Assembly (NCBI RefSeq): GCF_004801305.1 | Contig: NZ_SSOD01000008.1 | Location: 178,003-242,002, forward strand | Direction of reading: 5' to 3' | Length of the DNA stretch: 64,000 nucleotides | DNA from: Pseudothauera rhizosphaerae | GTDB lineage: Bacteria; Pseudomonadota; Gammaproteobacteria; Burkholderiales; Rhodocyclaceae | Part shown: in pieces, positions 49,059 to 56,903 of the stretch | Position numbering within the stretch: the first letter of the stretch is position 1 | Layout of the letters: each line of letters begins with the position of its first letter | Program-made: the position numbers and the translations under genes | The notes under the pieces: model-generated | Database searches by the model: none | What the model saw: the letters and a program-made list of their open reading frames with translations, nothing else | What the model was told of the DNA's origin: nothing

Positions 49059-49877
49059 TCAATCGATGAGCCGGCCGTCCGGGTCGAAGAAGGGGAAGGG
49101 GCCGTCGAAGGGGCCGATGGCCGCGCTGTGGCTGACGAGCCGGCCTTGCTGCCACAGGTGCAGCAGATAGCCTGGCGGTTCCATGCGGAAGCAGCTCGGC
49201 GCGTCCGGGCGCAGGTCGAGGGCCACCTGGTGGGCCGGGCTGGGGGCGGTGAGCACGCGCCGTCCGCCCACCGTGGTGTGGATGCTGCGGTGCAGGTGGC
49301 CGCACAGCACGGCGACGATCTGCGGGTGGCGGGCGACGATGGCCTCGAAGCCGTCGGCGCCTTCCAGGCCGATGCGGTCCATGTGGCCGATGCCGGTGGC
49401 GAAGGGCGGGTGGTGCATCAGGACCAGCGTGGGGCGCTGCGGGGCGGCGGCCAGCGCTTCTTCCAGCCAGGCCAGGCGCGCGGCGCACAGTTCGCCACGG
49501 CCCTCGCCGGGCACCACGGTATCCAGGCCGATCAGGCGCAGGGGAAAGCGGTCGTCGATGGCAAAGTGCAGGAAGCCGTGGGCGGGCAGGTAGCCGTCCG
49601 CGGCGAAGGCGGCGCGCATGGACTCGCGCTCGTCGTGGTTGCCGGGCACGGCGACCATGGGGATGCCCAGCGGCGCGAGCAGGGTCTTGAGATGGTCGTA
49701 TTCGGCGGGCTGGCCCAGGTCCACGAGATCGCCCGTCATCACGATGAGGTCGGGCCGCGGACGCAGCGCGGCGACCGCCTCCACGCAGCGTGCCAGCATG
49801 GCGGCGGTGTCCACGCGGCGGTAGGCGAGGCGGCCGGGCTGCTTGACGTGGGTGTCGGTGATCTGGGCGATGAGCAT
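49059..49877 (-). CDS. Calcineurin-like phosphodiesterase (GpdQ/CpdA-like)
   Basis: 272 residues with the binuclear metal site ITDTHV (D8, H10), MTGDLVD, PGNHDE, MHHPPF and CGHLHRS. The layout resembles GpdQ, a glycerophosphodiesterase, and CpdA, a 3',5'-cAMP phosphodiesterase. It lies three bases after the ABC ATPase and four before the HAD phosphatase, so it is likely to act on the imported compound (a phosphodiester), rather than on cAMP. This reading is an inference from context. Confidence 0.82.
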   Translation of the reverse strand: MLIAQITDTHVKQPGRLAYRRVDTAAMLARCVEAVAALRPRPDLIVMTGDLVDLGQPAEYDHLKTLLAPLGIPMVAVPGNHDERESMRAAFAADGYLPAHGFLHFAIDDRFPLRLIGLDTVVPGEGRGELCAARLAWLEEALAAAPQRPTLVLMHHPPFATGIGHMDRIGLEGADGFEAIVARHPQIVAVLCGHLHRSIHTTVGGRRVLTAPSPAHQVALDLRPDAPSCFRMEPPGYLLHLWQQGRLVSHSAAIGPFDGPFPFFDPDGRLID

Positions 49878-49880
49878 GGG

Positions 49881-50921
49881 TCAGAGCACCAGCAGGCCGT
49901 CGGGCTGCACGTTCAGGCGGATGGCCTGGCCGGGCCGGAAGGTGCAGCGGGCGCTGCTCTCGACGGTCAGCGGGCACTCGTCGCCGATGTCCACGAACAG
50001 CCGGGTGCGGTCGCCCAGGTAGAAGGAGGCGGTGACCGTGCCGGCCAGATCGGCGGTTTCATCGTCGGCGGCGATGCGCACGTCCTCGGGGCGGAACATC
50101 ACCGCCGCGGCGCCGCGTCCGGTGGGTGGCAGGCGCAGGCGTCCGCCCGCGCAGGCGAAGCCGTCGGCGGTCTCGCTGCCGCGCACCCGGTTCATGGTGC
50201 CGATGAAGTCGGCGACGAAGGCCGAGGCCGGGCGGTGGTAGATGTCCCGCGGCGTGCCCACCTGGGCCACCCGGCCGTGGGCCATGACGACGATGCGGTC
50301 GCCCAGGGCCATGGCCTCGGCCTGGTCGTGGGTGACGTAGATCGCGGTGATGCCCAGGCCCCGCAGCAGCAGGTTGATCTCCATGCGCAGGGTGTCGCGC
50401 AGTTGCGCGTCGAGGGCGGTGAGGGGTTCGTCCAGCAGCAGGGCGCGGGGGCGCACCGCCAGGGCGCGGGCGAGCGCCACGCGCTGGCGCTGGCCGCCGG
50501 AGAGCTGATCCACGGCGCGGTCGGCCAGCGCCTCCAGGCGCATCATGGCGAGCATCTCGCCCACCCGGGCGCGCTGCTCGCGGATGGGCAGCTTGCGGAT
50601 GCGCAGGCCGTAGCCGATGTTCTCCGCCACCGTCATGTTGGGGAACAGCGCGTAGGACTGGAACACCATGCCCACGTGGCGCGCTTCGATGCCGCGGGCG
50701 GTGACGTCCTCGCCGTCGAACAGCACCCGGCCGCCGGCGTCCGGCCGTTCCAGGCCGGCGATGAGGCGCAGGGTGGTGGTCTTGCCGCAGCCGGAGGGGC
50801 CGAGCAGCACCAGGGTTTCGCCGGCGCGGATGTCCAGGTCCAGGGGTTCGAGGGCGCGGGTGCCGTCGGCGAAGGTCCGGGCGCAGCCTTCGAGGCGGAT
50901 GGCGAGGGGGACAGGGTTCAT
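49881..50921 (-). CDS. ABC transporter ATPase (PotA/FbpC-like)
   Basis: 346 residues: Walker A GPSGCGKTTTLRLIAG, Q-loop FQSYALFPNMTV, signature LSGGQRQRVALARAL, Walker B LLLDEPLTALD and a C-terminal TOBE-type regulatory domain from about residue 240. It drives import together with the two permeases upstream. The ATG at 50921 overlaps the permease stop by four bases. Relatives transport polyamines, iron, phosphonates or sugar phosphates. Confidence 0.92.
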   Translation of the reverse strand: MNPVPLAIRLEGCARTFADGTRALEPLDLDIRAGETLVLLGPSGCGKTTTLRLIAGLERPDAGGRVLFDGEDVTARGIEARHVGMVFQSYALFPNMTVAENIGYGLRIRKLPIREQRARVGEMLAMMRLEALADRAVDQLSGGQRQRVALARALAVRPRALLLDEPLTALDAQLRDTLRMEINLLLRGLGITAIYVTHDQAEAMALGDRIVVMAHGRVAQVGTPRDIYHRPASAFVADFIGTMNRVRGSETADGFACAGGRLRLPPTGRGAAAVMFRPEDVRIAADDETADLAGTVTASFYLGDRTRLFVDIGDECPLTVESSARCTFRPGQAIRLNVQPDGLLVL

Positions 50922-51748
50922 GGCTTCAGCGCGAGGGGCGCGAGGTCGGTGTCGTCGGCGGGGATGAAGCGGCGCCTGCGCGGGCGGGCCAGCGCCTGCA
51001 TGGCGAGCAGCAGCGGCACGATCATCAGGAAGAAGAGCAGGGTGTAGGCGCTGCCGACCTCCAGGCGCAGGGAGGCGTAGGCGTCCGCCAGCCCCACCGG
51101 CAGGGTCTTGGTGAGGGGCGTGTGCAGCAGCCAGGTGAGGTTGAATTCGCCCATGGACAGGGTGAGCACCATCAGCGAGCCGGCGAGGATGCCGTCGCGG
51201 CAGTTGGGCAGCACGATGTGGACGAAGCGCTGCCACGGGCCGGCGCCCAGCGACGCGGCCCCTTCCTCCAGGGTCTTGAGGTCGATGGCCGACAGCACCG
51301 CGAGCACCGCCCGCAGCATGAAGGGCAGGGTGAACAGCGCGTGGCCCACGAGGATGAAGGCCCACGAGGTGCGAAAGCCGGAAAGCGCGCCGTAGCTGGC
51401 GATGAGCGCCAGCGCGGTGGCGAGCCCCGGCACCGCCACCGGCAGCATCAGCAGTTCCTCGAAGGCCCGCCCCAGCCGGCTCTTCGCGCGCGCCAGGGCA
51501 TAGGCGGCGGGCACGCCCAGCACCAGGGTCAGCGCCAGGCAGGCCAGGGCGATGCCCACGGAGCGGAACAGGGTGTCGCGGTAGCCGTTCCACACCTCGA
51601 TCACCCATTTCAGCGTCAGGCCGCTTTCCAGGCCGACGAAGTAGTTCACCGTGAGGCCGGCGAGGACGGAGAGCACCACTGGCACGATCAGGAAGGCGCA
51701 CACGGCCAGCGTGAACGCCAGTTGCAGGGAAAAGATCAGTGGGGGCAT
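50918..51748 (-). CDS. ABC transporter permease
   Basis: 276 residues with six membrane helices and the EAA-type loop EEGAASLGAGPWQRFVHIVLPNCRDGI, which couples to the ATPase. PotC/FbpB-type binding-protein-dependent permease, second of two in the operon. Confidence 0.9.
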   Translation of the reverse strand: MPPLIFSLQLAFTLAVCAFLIVPVVLSVLAGLTVNYFVGLESGLTLKWVIEVWNGYRDTLFRSVGIALACLALTLVLGVPAAYALARAKSRLGRAFEELLMLPVAVPGLATALALIASYGALSGFRTSWAFILVGHALFTLPFMLRAVLAVLSAIDLKTLEEGAASLGAGPWQRFVHIVLPNCRDGILAGSLMVLTLSMGEFNLTWLLHTPLTKTLPVGLADAYASLRLEVGSAYTLLFFLMIVPLLLAMQALARPRRRRFIPADDTDLAPLALKP

Positions 51749-51758
51749 GGCCTGTCCC

Positions 51759-52550
51759 TCAGCCCGCGGCGGCCACGGTGGAGCCGGCCGCCGAGCGCGC
51801 CAGGGCGAGCACCAGCCAGGTGACCGCGCCCAGCACGAAGCTCAGCGCCGCGGCCATGGCGATGTTGGCCGACAGGGTGAATTCGGTGTAGATCACCATG
51901 GGCAGCACGTCGATGCGGGTGGCGAGCGTGAAGGCGGTGCCGAAGGCCCCCACCGCGGTGGCGAAGCAGATGGCGCCGCTGGAGATCAGCGCGGGCTTGA
52001 GCCCCGGCAGGATCACGTCGCGCACCACGCGCCAGGTGGAGGCGCCCAGGGAGCGGGCCGCTTCCTCCAGGCGCGGGTCCAGCTTTTCCGCCGCCGCCAT
52101 GATGGTGAGGAGGGTGCGCGGAATGGAGAAATACACGTAGCCCATGAAGAGGCCCGCCAGCGAATAGGCGAATACCAGCCTGTCGCCGCCCAGCGCCTGG
52201 GTGAGCGTGCCGATCAGCCCCTGGCGGCCGGCCAGCATGATCACCATGAAGCCGATGACCACGCCGGGAAAGGCCAGCGGCAGGGTCAGCAGGGAGACCA
52301 GCAGGCGGTTGCCGGGAAAGGGATGGCGCTGCAGGAAGACCCCGGCGACGCCGCTGACGAGCAGCGTGGTGACGGTGGTGGCCGCCGCCACGCCCAGGGT
52401 GGCGAGGAGCGCGTTGAAATACACCGCGTCGGTGAGGATGGCCGCATAGGCCGACCAGCCCCGGCTGCCGCTGCCGCCCACGATGAAGAGGCGGCCCATG
52501 GGCAGGATGAAAAAGGCGATGAAGAAGATGGCGGCGGGCAGAAGGAACAT
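51759..52550 (-). CDS. ABC transporter permease
   Basis: 263 residues from MFLLPAAIFFIAFFILPM. Six helices and the EAA loop EEAARSLGASTWRVVRDVILPGLKPAL. The frame stays open upstream to 52667, but that extension is mostly an inserted-looking repeat (52576-52642) and gives an unusual N-terminus (AEPVEARSLQSPFDKLRANG); the ATG at 52550 just before the first helix is therefore preferred. First permease of the pair. Confidence 0.85.
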   Translation of the reverse strand: MFLLPAAIFFIAFFILPMGRLFIVGGSGSRGWSAYAAILTDAVYFNALLATLGVAAATTVTTLLVSGVAGVFLQRHPFPGNRLLVSLLTLPLAFPGVVIGFMVIMLAGRQGLIGTLTQALGGDRLVFAYSLAGLFMGYVYFSIPRTLLTIMAAAEKLDPRLEEAARSLGASTWRVVRDVILPGLKPALISSGAICFATAVGAFGTAFTLATRIDVLPMVIYTEFTLSANIAMAAALSFVLGAVTWLVLALARSAAGSTVAAAG

Positions 52551-52575
52551 CGCCCCGACAAAGCATTGCGCACCA

Positions 52576-52642
52576 CCGTTCGCCCTGAGCTTGTCGAAGG
52601 GTGATTGGAGTGACCGGGCTTCGACAGGCTCAGCCCGAACGG
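52576..52642. repeat. Imperfect inverted repeat of the betaproteobacterial PFDKLRANG type
   Basis: Left arm 52576-52601 begins CCGTTCGCCCTGAGCTTGTC and right arm 52619-52642 ends GGCTCAGCCCGAACGG; the arms pair apart from a few mismatches around an 17-base loop. Read on the minus strand it encodes the familiar AEPVEA/PFDKLRANG peptide. The element is a dispersed REP-like repeat, lying between the binding-protein gene and the permease gene. Confidence 0.8.
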
Positions 52643-52724
52643 CCGTGGATTGCGGAAACGACGTCATGGCTATGGAAGATTGGACCCCGCCGGCGGCCGG
52701 GCCGGCCGGCGGGGAAATGCCATA

Positions 52725-53744
52725 TCAGCGCACTTCGTTCCTGTAGCGCTCGACGATCTTCGGCTGGGCCGCAGCCAGGCGCTTCAGGTCGATGGGCTTG
52801 GCGCGTGCGTACTCGCTTTCCGGCAGGAAGCGGGATTTGGCCTCGGCGGACAGATGCTCGGCGAACACCGGGCGCAGGTAGGCGTTGCCCCACATGGCCT
52901 GGCTTTCCGGCGACAGCACGAAGTCCAGGATCTTCCTGCCGTTGCCCGCGTTGGGGCCGCCTTTGACCAGGCCCATCACGTAGGGAACCACCACCGTGCC
53001 TTCCTGCGGGATCACGAAGCGGACCGGCGCCTTGTCGGTGTACTGGCCCCGGTAGGCGTTGAAGTCGTAGTCGATCAGGATCGGGATCTCGCCGGAAATC
53101 ACGCGGGCGTAGGAGGTCTGCTTGGGCACGATGGGCTGGTTGCCGGCGAGCTTGTTGAAGAAGCCGATGGCCGGGTCCAGGTTGTCGTAGCTGCCGCCCA
53201 GAGCCAGGTTGATGGCCATCACGCCGATCTGGCCCACCGCGGCCGAAGTGGGGTCCAGGTAGCCCACCATGCCCTTGTATTCGGGCTTGAGCAGGTCGGC
53301 CCAGGTCCTGGGCACCGGCTTGTTGCCGAGCGCGGCGGTGTTCACGAACAGGCCCAGGGTGCCGGAATGGATGGTGAACCAGTGGCCCTGCGGGTCCTTC
53401 AGGTCCGCGGGGATGCGCTCCCAGCCGGCGGGCTTGTAGGGCGTGAGCACGTCCGCGTCGCGGGCCGGATCGGCGGCGATGCCGCCCAGGTAGACCACGT
53501 CCGCCACCGGGCTGGCCTTCTCCGCGATCAGCGCGGCGATGGACTGGCCGGAGTTCTTGTTGTCCGGCGGCACCTGGATGTTCAGGCGGCTGCCGATGGC
53601 CTTCAACTGGGAACCCCAGTCGGCCCATTCGGGCGGACAGTTGTAGCAGATCGCCTTGCTCTGGGCGTGGGCGGGGGCAGCGCCGGCGAGGGCGGCGAAG
53701 GTCAGCGCGGCCAGCGCGATGCGTTTGAAGCCGGGAACGGACAT
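52725..53744 (-). CDS. ABC transporter substrate-binding protein
   Basis: 339 residues with a Sec signal peptide (cleaved near AHAQ) and a two-lobed binding-protein fold of the iron/spermidine/2-aminoethylphosphonate type (SGTLGLFVNTAAL, RTWADLLKPEYKGMVGYLDPTSAA). A Cys pair CYNC follows the signal peptide. The operon context with a phosphodiesterase and a phosphatase favours a phosphorylated organic ligand; the family itself does not prove it. Confidence 0.87.
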   Translation of the reverse strand: MSVPGFKRIALAALTFAALAGAAPAHAQSKAICYNCPPEWADWGSQLKAIGSRLNIQVPPDNKNSGQSIAALIAEKASPVADVVYLGGIAADPARDADVLTPYKPAGWERIPADLKDPQGHWFTIHSGTLGLFVNTAALGNKPVPRTWADLLKPEYKGMVGYLDPTSAAVGQIGVMAINLALGGSYDNLDPAIGFFNKLAGNQPIVPKQTSYARVISGEIPILIDYDFNAYRGQYTDKAPVRFVIPQEGTVVVPYVMGLVKGGPNAGNGRKILDFVLSPESQAMWGNAYLRPVFAEHLSAEAKSRFLPESEYARAKPIDLKRLAAAQPKIVERYRNEVR

Positions 53745-53756
53745 GGGGCTACTCCT

Positions 53757-54587
53757 TCAGGGCGTGGGCTGGGAATCGTCGGGGGGAAACACCACGGCCA
53801 CGCCGGCGGCGGCCAGCATGCGCGTGATGTCGGGGGGCGGCGGCCGGTCGGTGAAGACCGCGGTCGCCTCGGTGATGTGGCCGCCGCGCACCGTGGCGCC
53901 GCGGCCGAACTTGGAATGGTCGAGCACCAGGAAGCGCTGCCGGCAGTGGCGGGCGAGTTCGCCGCGCATGCGCGCCTCGTCCTCGCTGAAGTCCAGCAGC
54001 GCGCCGTCCTCCGCCACGCCGCCGACCCCGTAGATGCCGATGTCCACCGAGAAGCGGCAAAAGAAATCGTGGGCCTCGCCGGCGACCACGTCGAAGTCGC
54101 CGTTGCGGATGCGCCCGCCGGCCACGGTGACCTCGCAGCCCGGGTTGCGCGCCAGCACCGCGGCCACGTTGAGGTTGTTGGTCATCACCCGTAGCCCCTT
54201 GCGCTCCAGCAGGGCGTGGGCGCATTGCTCGGGCGTGGTGCCGATGCCGAAGAAGAGGGAGGCGCCGTCGGGCACCGCGCGGGCCACGCACAGGGCGATG
54301 CGCCGCTTGGCTTCTCGGTCGAGCACGCGGCGGGTCGGGTAGGCGAGGTTCTCGCCGCCGGGCGGCAGGTCGATGCCGCCGTGGCGGCGCCGGCACAGGC
54401 CGCGTTCGCAGAGCAGGTTGACGTCGCGCCGTATGGTCTGCGTGGTGACGCCGAAGCGCGCGGCCAGCGCCTCGATGGTCTGGAAGCCGTGGGCGTTCAC
54501 GCTGTCGAGGATGGCCCGCATGCGCGCCTCCGCCGCCGGAGAGCGGTCGACAGCGCTGCGTCGGAAGGCGAAGGGCGGAACGTTCAT
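53757..54587 (-). CDS. DeoR family transcriptional regulator
   Basis: 276 residues: N-terminal helix-turn-helix (GFQTIEALAARFGVTTQTIRRDVNLLCERG) and a C-terminal sugar-phosphate sensing domain (SLFFGIGTTPEQCAHALL, VVAGEAHDFF, LDHSKFGRGA). DeoR proteins respond to phosphorylated sugars or polyols. First gene of the importer operon, 12 bases before the binding-protein gene. The ATG at 54587 lies inside one of the two TTCATATGA repeats, which suggests autorepression. Confidence 0.88.
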   Translation of the reverse strand: MNVPPFAFRRSAVDRSPAAEARMRAILDSVNAHGFQTIEALAARFGVTTQTIRRDVNLLCERGLCRRRHGGIDLPPGGENLAYPTRRVLDREAKRRIALCVARAVPDGASLFFGIGTTPEQCAHALLERKGLRVMTNNLNVAAVLARNPGCEVTVAGGRIRNGDFDVVAGEAHDFFCRFSVDIGIYGVGGVAEDGALLDFSEDEARMRGELARHCRQRFLVLDHSKFGRGATVRGGHITEATAVFTDRPPPPDITRMLAAAGVAVVFPPDDSQPTP

Positions 54588-54636
54588 ATGAGCATCATTC
54601 GCGCCTCCCGTTGCGGAGGGATGAAGTTCATATGAA
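54582..54636. promoter_or_regulatory. Operator candidate for the DeoR regulator
   Basis: GTTCATATGA occurs at 54582-54591, covering the regulator start codon, and again at 54626-54635, where it extends to the palindrome TTCATATGAA. The copies are 44 bases apart, about four helical turns, a spacing that would allow looping or cooperative binding. Confidence 0.55.
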
Positions 54637-54720
54637 AGGATGGTGACGGGCGGAGGGCCGCCGATGCCCGAGGCTTCCTTCGCATGGCGTCTGCCCGCAG
54701 CCTGGCGCGGCATGCTTCAT

Positions 54721-54737
54721 TTTAAGTTTCGGTTAAT
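54721..54737 (+). promoter_or_regulatory. PmrA/QseB-type box before the EB_dh operon
   Basis: TTTAAG-TTTCG-GTTAAT keeps the core TTAAG-N6-TTAAT of PmrA/QseB boxes (direct hexamers spaced by five bases). It lies 91 bases before the EB_dh gene. A similar box stands at 56835-56851, and a QseB-like regulator is encoded at 61082-61744. Confidence 0.6.
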
Positions 54738-54827
54738 CCGCGTCGGCTATTCATCGATCCGGCAATCTGCCGATGCGACCTGCACGGGCAGGATGCCATC
54801 CAGAACGACAATAAGGAGGAGAACACG

Positions 54828-56237
54828 ATGAGTAGCTCTAGCACACCGGTGCTGGCCGCGACCGCCCTGTTTGCAGGGGCATTCGGGCTGATCTGGGCCA
54901 GCAACGGCACCGGCATCATCCGCGCCGATCACGATCGTCACGTCGACATTCCCGGGACGCTCACCGTGCCGCTGCAGGTCCGCGCAGCCTACAACGGCGA
55001 GAAGATTTTCTTCCAGTACCGCTGGCCGGCTGAGCGCCCGCGCATCTTCCACGACGTGCTGCGCTACCAGGGCGGCGAGTGGCGGCGCTACGGCGACCCG
55101 GTGCCCGGCCCCAATCCGCACGGCCTGCACGAGGACCGCGTCGCCATGCTGGTCGATGACGGCAGCGTGCCGGAGTTCGGCCGCTACGGCGGCTACGTGG
55201 CCATCGGCGCCGGGCTGGCCGAACTGAGCACCCAGGCCGGCGCGGAGGAGGTGGGCGCCCACCCGCGCCTGGGCAAGGAGCTCAAGGAAGAGGCTGTCAC
55301 CAAGTACCTGCCGGCCACGCGCACCATCCCGGCCGACTGGACGACCACGGTGGACGGCGAGCGCATGGCGACCCTGCGCAAGTCCGGCTACTTCCTCGAC
55401 CTGTGGCACTGGCGCGCCAACCGCGGTGCGCCCATCGGCGTGGCCGACGACCAGGCGGTGCACGAAATCCGCGGCGGCGACGCCGGGCGCAGCGCCTGGT
55501 CGACCAACTGGGATGGCGAGAGGAAGCAGCCGCGCTGGATGTTCGACCCGGAGAAGGCCGGCCACGCCGCACTGCGCTGGGAAGAGGTGGAAGGCGGCGC
55601 AGTGGCGCAGGATTCGGTGTACTACCTGCACGCTGGCACCATGATTCCCTACGATGCGGACCATCCATGGCAGGAAGGCGACACCCTGCCGCGGCGGGCG
55701 CTGCGCGACCCGACCGGGTCCCGTGCCGACATCGGTGCCAGCGGCAGGTGGGCGGACGGGCACTGGACGGTGACCCTGTCCCGCGCGCTGGACACCGGCA
55801 ACCCGCTGGACGACAAGATCTTCCACGATGGCGGCAGCTATTCGGTCGCTTTCGCCATCCATCGCCATGCCACCGGCGGGCGCTGGCACTACGTTTCGCT
55901 GCCACTCTCGCTCGGCCTGTCACGCGAGGCGGAGCTGCAGGCCGTGCGCTTTGCGGGAGATGCCCCGCCCTGGCAGCAGGAATGGAAGGCCGTGAAGCTC
56001 TTCTACCCCGGCCAGGTCACCTGGCCGCTGCTGACCAGCGAAGAGCACGCCGGCAGCGCACAAATCCGGCGCGGCGTGCCGGTGAAGCGCTACCACACCG
56101 AGGAGCAGCTCGCCAGCTACGGGGTGGAGATGGAATTCCGCGAGCGGATCGTCGGCCAGTGGCGCCTGACCCTGCTGGCCGGCCTGCTGCTCTTTGCCGC
56201 CGCCGGCTTCGCACTGGTACGCGCCCCGCGCAATTGA
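54828..56237 (+). CDS. Ethylbenzene-dehydrogenase-type haem-binding membrane protein (EB_dh)
   Basis: 469 residues with an N-terminal hydrophobic segment (about 8-27) and a C-terminal transmembrane helix (about 445-465). The long periplasmic part (VPLQVRAAYNGEKIFFQYRW, LDLWHWRANR, DSVYYLHAGTMIPYDA, DGHWTVTLSRALDTG) belongs to the EB_dh / cytochrome c-552-like family that binds haem b through Met and Lys, as in the gamma subunit of ethylbenzene dehydrogenase. No molybdenum subunit gene is nearby. It may act as a haem-b electron carrier with the next gene. Confidence 0.75.
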   Translation: MSSSSTPVLAATALFAGAFGLIWASNGTGIIRADHDRHVDIPGTLTVPLQVRAAYNGEKIFFQYRWPAERPRIFHDVLRYQGGEWRRYGDPVPGPNPHGLHEDRVAMLVDDGSVPEFGRYGGYVAIGAGLAELSTQAGAEEVGAHPRLGKELKEEAVTKYLPATRTIPADWTTTVDGERMATLRKSGYFLDLWHWRANRGAPIGVADDQAVHEIRGGDAGRSAWSTNWDGERKQPRWMFDPEKAGHAALRWEEVEGGAVAQDSVYYLHAGTMIPYDADHPWQEGDTLPRRALRDPTGSRADIGASGRWADGHWTVTLSRALDTGNPLDDKIFHDGGSYSVAFAIHRHATGGRWHYVSLPLSLGLSREAELQAVRFAGDAPPWQQEWKAVKLFYPGQVTWPLLTSEEHAGSAQIRRGVPVKRYHTEEQLASYGVEMEFRERIVGQWRLTLLAGLLLFAAAGFALVRAPRN

Positions 56238-56254
56238 TCAGGGAGAACACGCAC

Positions 56255-56806
56255 ATGGCTCCGTATCACCACATCATGGCCCACTTCCCGATGGGCCTGC
56301 TGTTCGTTTCCTTCTTCATCATCCTGGCGCGCGCCTTTTCCGACAGCGAGCGGACGCGCGGTTTCGACCGCCTGCTGCCCGTCTTGCTGGTGGCGGGCCT
56401 GCTCGGCGGCGTGGGCACCTTCCTTACCGGCCTGCTGATCTGGCCGTCCGATGCGGTAGTGGCCTCGCCGATGGGGCGCAACAAGGTGCTGTTTGCCATC
56501 TGGGCGATGGCGGCCTGGGCGCTGGTGGCCGCGTTACGCATCCGCGGCGGCGAGCAGGTGTGGCAGGGCAGCCGGCGCTTGCCTTTGCTGTTTTTCACCC
56601 TGGTGGCCGCATTCCTGCTCGCCGTCACGGGTACCCTGGGTGGCTACCTGCTCGGCTCGCCGTCTGATTTCTCGCTGGGGCTCAAGGCCGCGGGTTGGGA
56701 CGTCTACCACACTTTCTACGCGCCGACCTGGGCGCTGGGCGTCGGCGTGGCGGCGGCCTTGGTCATCGCGGTGTTGGGCGTACTGGGCGCGCGACAGAAA
56801 TCCTGA
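56255..56806 (+). CDS. DUF2231-like four-helix membrane protein
   Basis: 183 residues with four to five membrane helices and His residues at the membrane edges (APYHHIMAHFPMG at the start, DVYHTFYAP near the end). These His pairs could carry haem b, as in small quinol-linked cytochromes. GGGAG precedes the start. It is 17 bases after the EB_dh gene, so the two probably form a quinone-linked membrane redox module. Family name from resemblance only. Confidence 0.65.
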   Translation: MAPYHHIMAHFPMGLLFVSFFIILARAFSDSERTRGFDRLLPVLLVAGLLGGVGTFLTGLLIWPSDAVVASPMGRNKVLFAIWAMAAWALVAALRIRGGEQVWQGSRRLPLLFFTLVAAFLLAVTGTLGGYLLGSPSDFSLGLKAAGWDVYHTFYAPTWALGVGVAAALVIAVLGVLGARQKS

Positions 56807-56834
56807 TGCTCGGGCTGAACTGGCCGCGTTCCAT

Positions 56835-56851
56835 GTTAAGTCCCGATTAAT
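56835..56851 (+). promoter_or_regulatory. PmrA/QseB-type box before the seven-gene operon
   Basis: GTTAAG-TCCCG-ATTAAT has the same TTAAG-N6-TTAAT core as the box at 54721-54737. It lies 47 bases before the likely start of the first gene of the operon that ends in the QseB-like regulator, so autoregulation is likely. Confidence 0.6.
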
Positions 56852-56858
56852 CGGCCCG

Positions 56859-56903
56859 CCTCAAGATCGTGGCACCACATCGACAGGGGCCGCGATCTTG
56901 AGG
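56859..56903 (+). promoter_or_regulatory. Leader hairpin covering the first start codon of the operon
   Basis: CCTCAAGATCG at 56859-56869 is perfectly complementary to CGATCTTGAGG at 56893-56903, enclosing 23 bases that include the only purine-rich ribosome-site candidate (AGGGG). The right arm contains the TTG used as start at 56898. In mRNA this would hide the start region. Confidence 0.5.
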
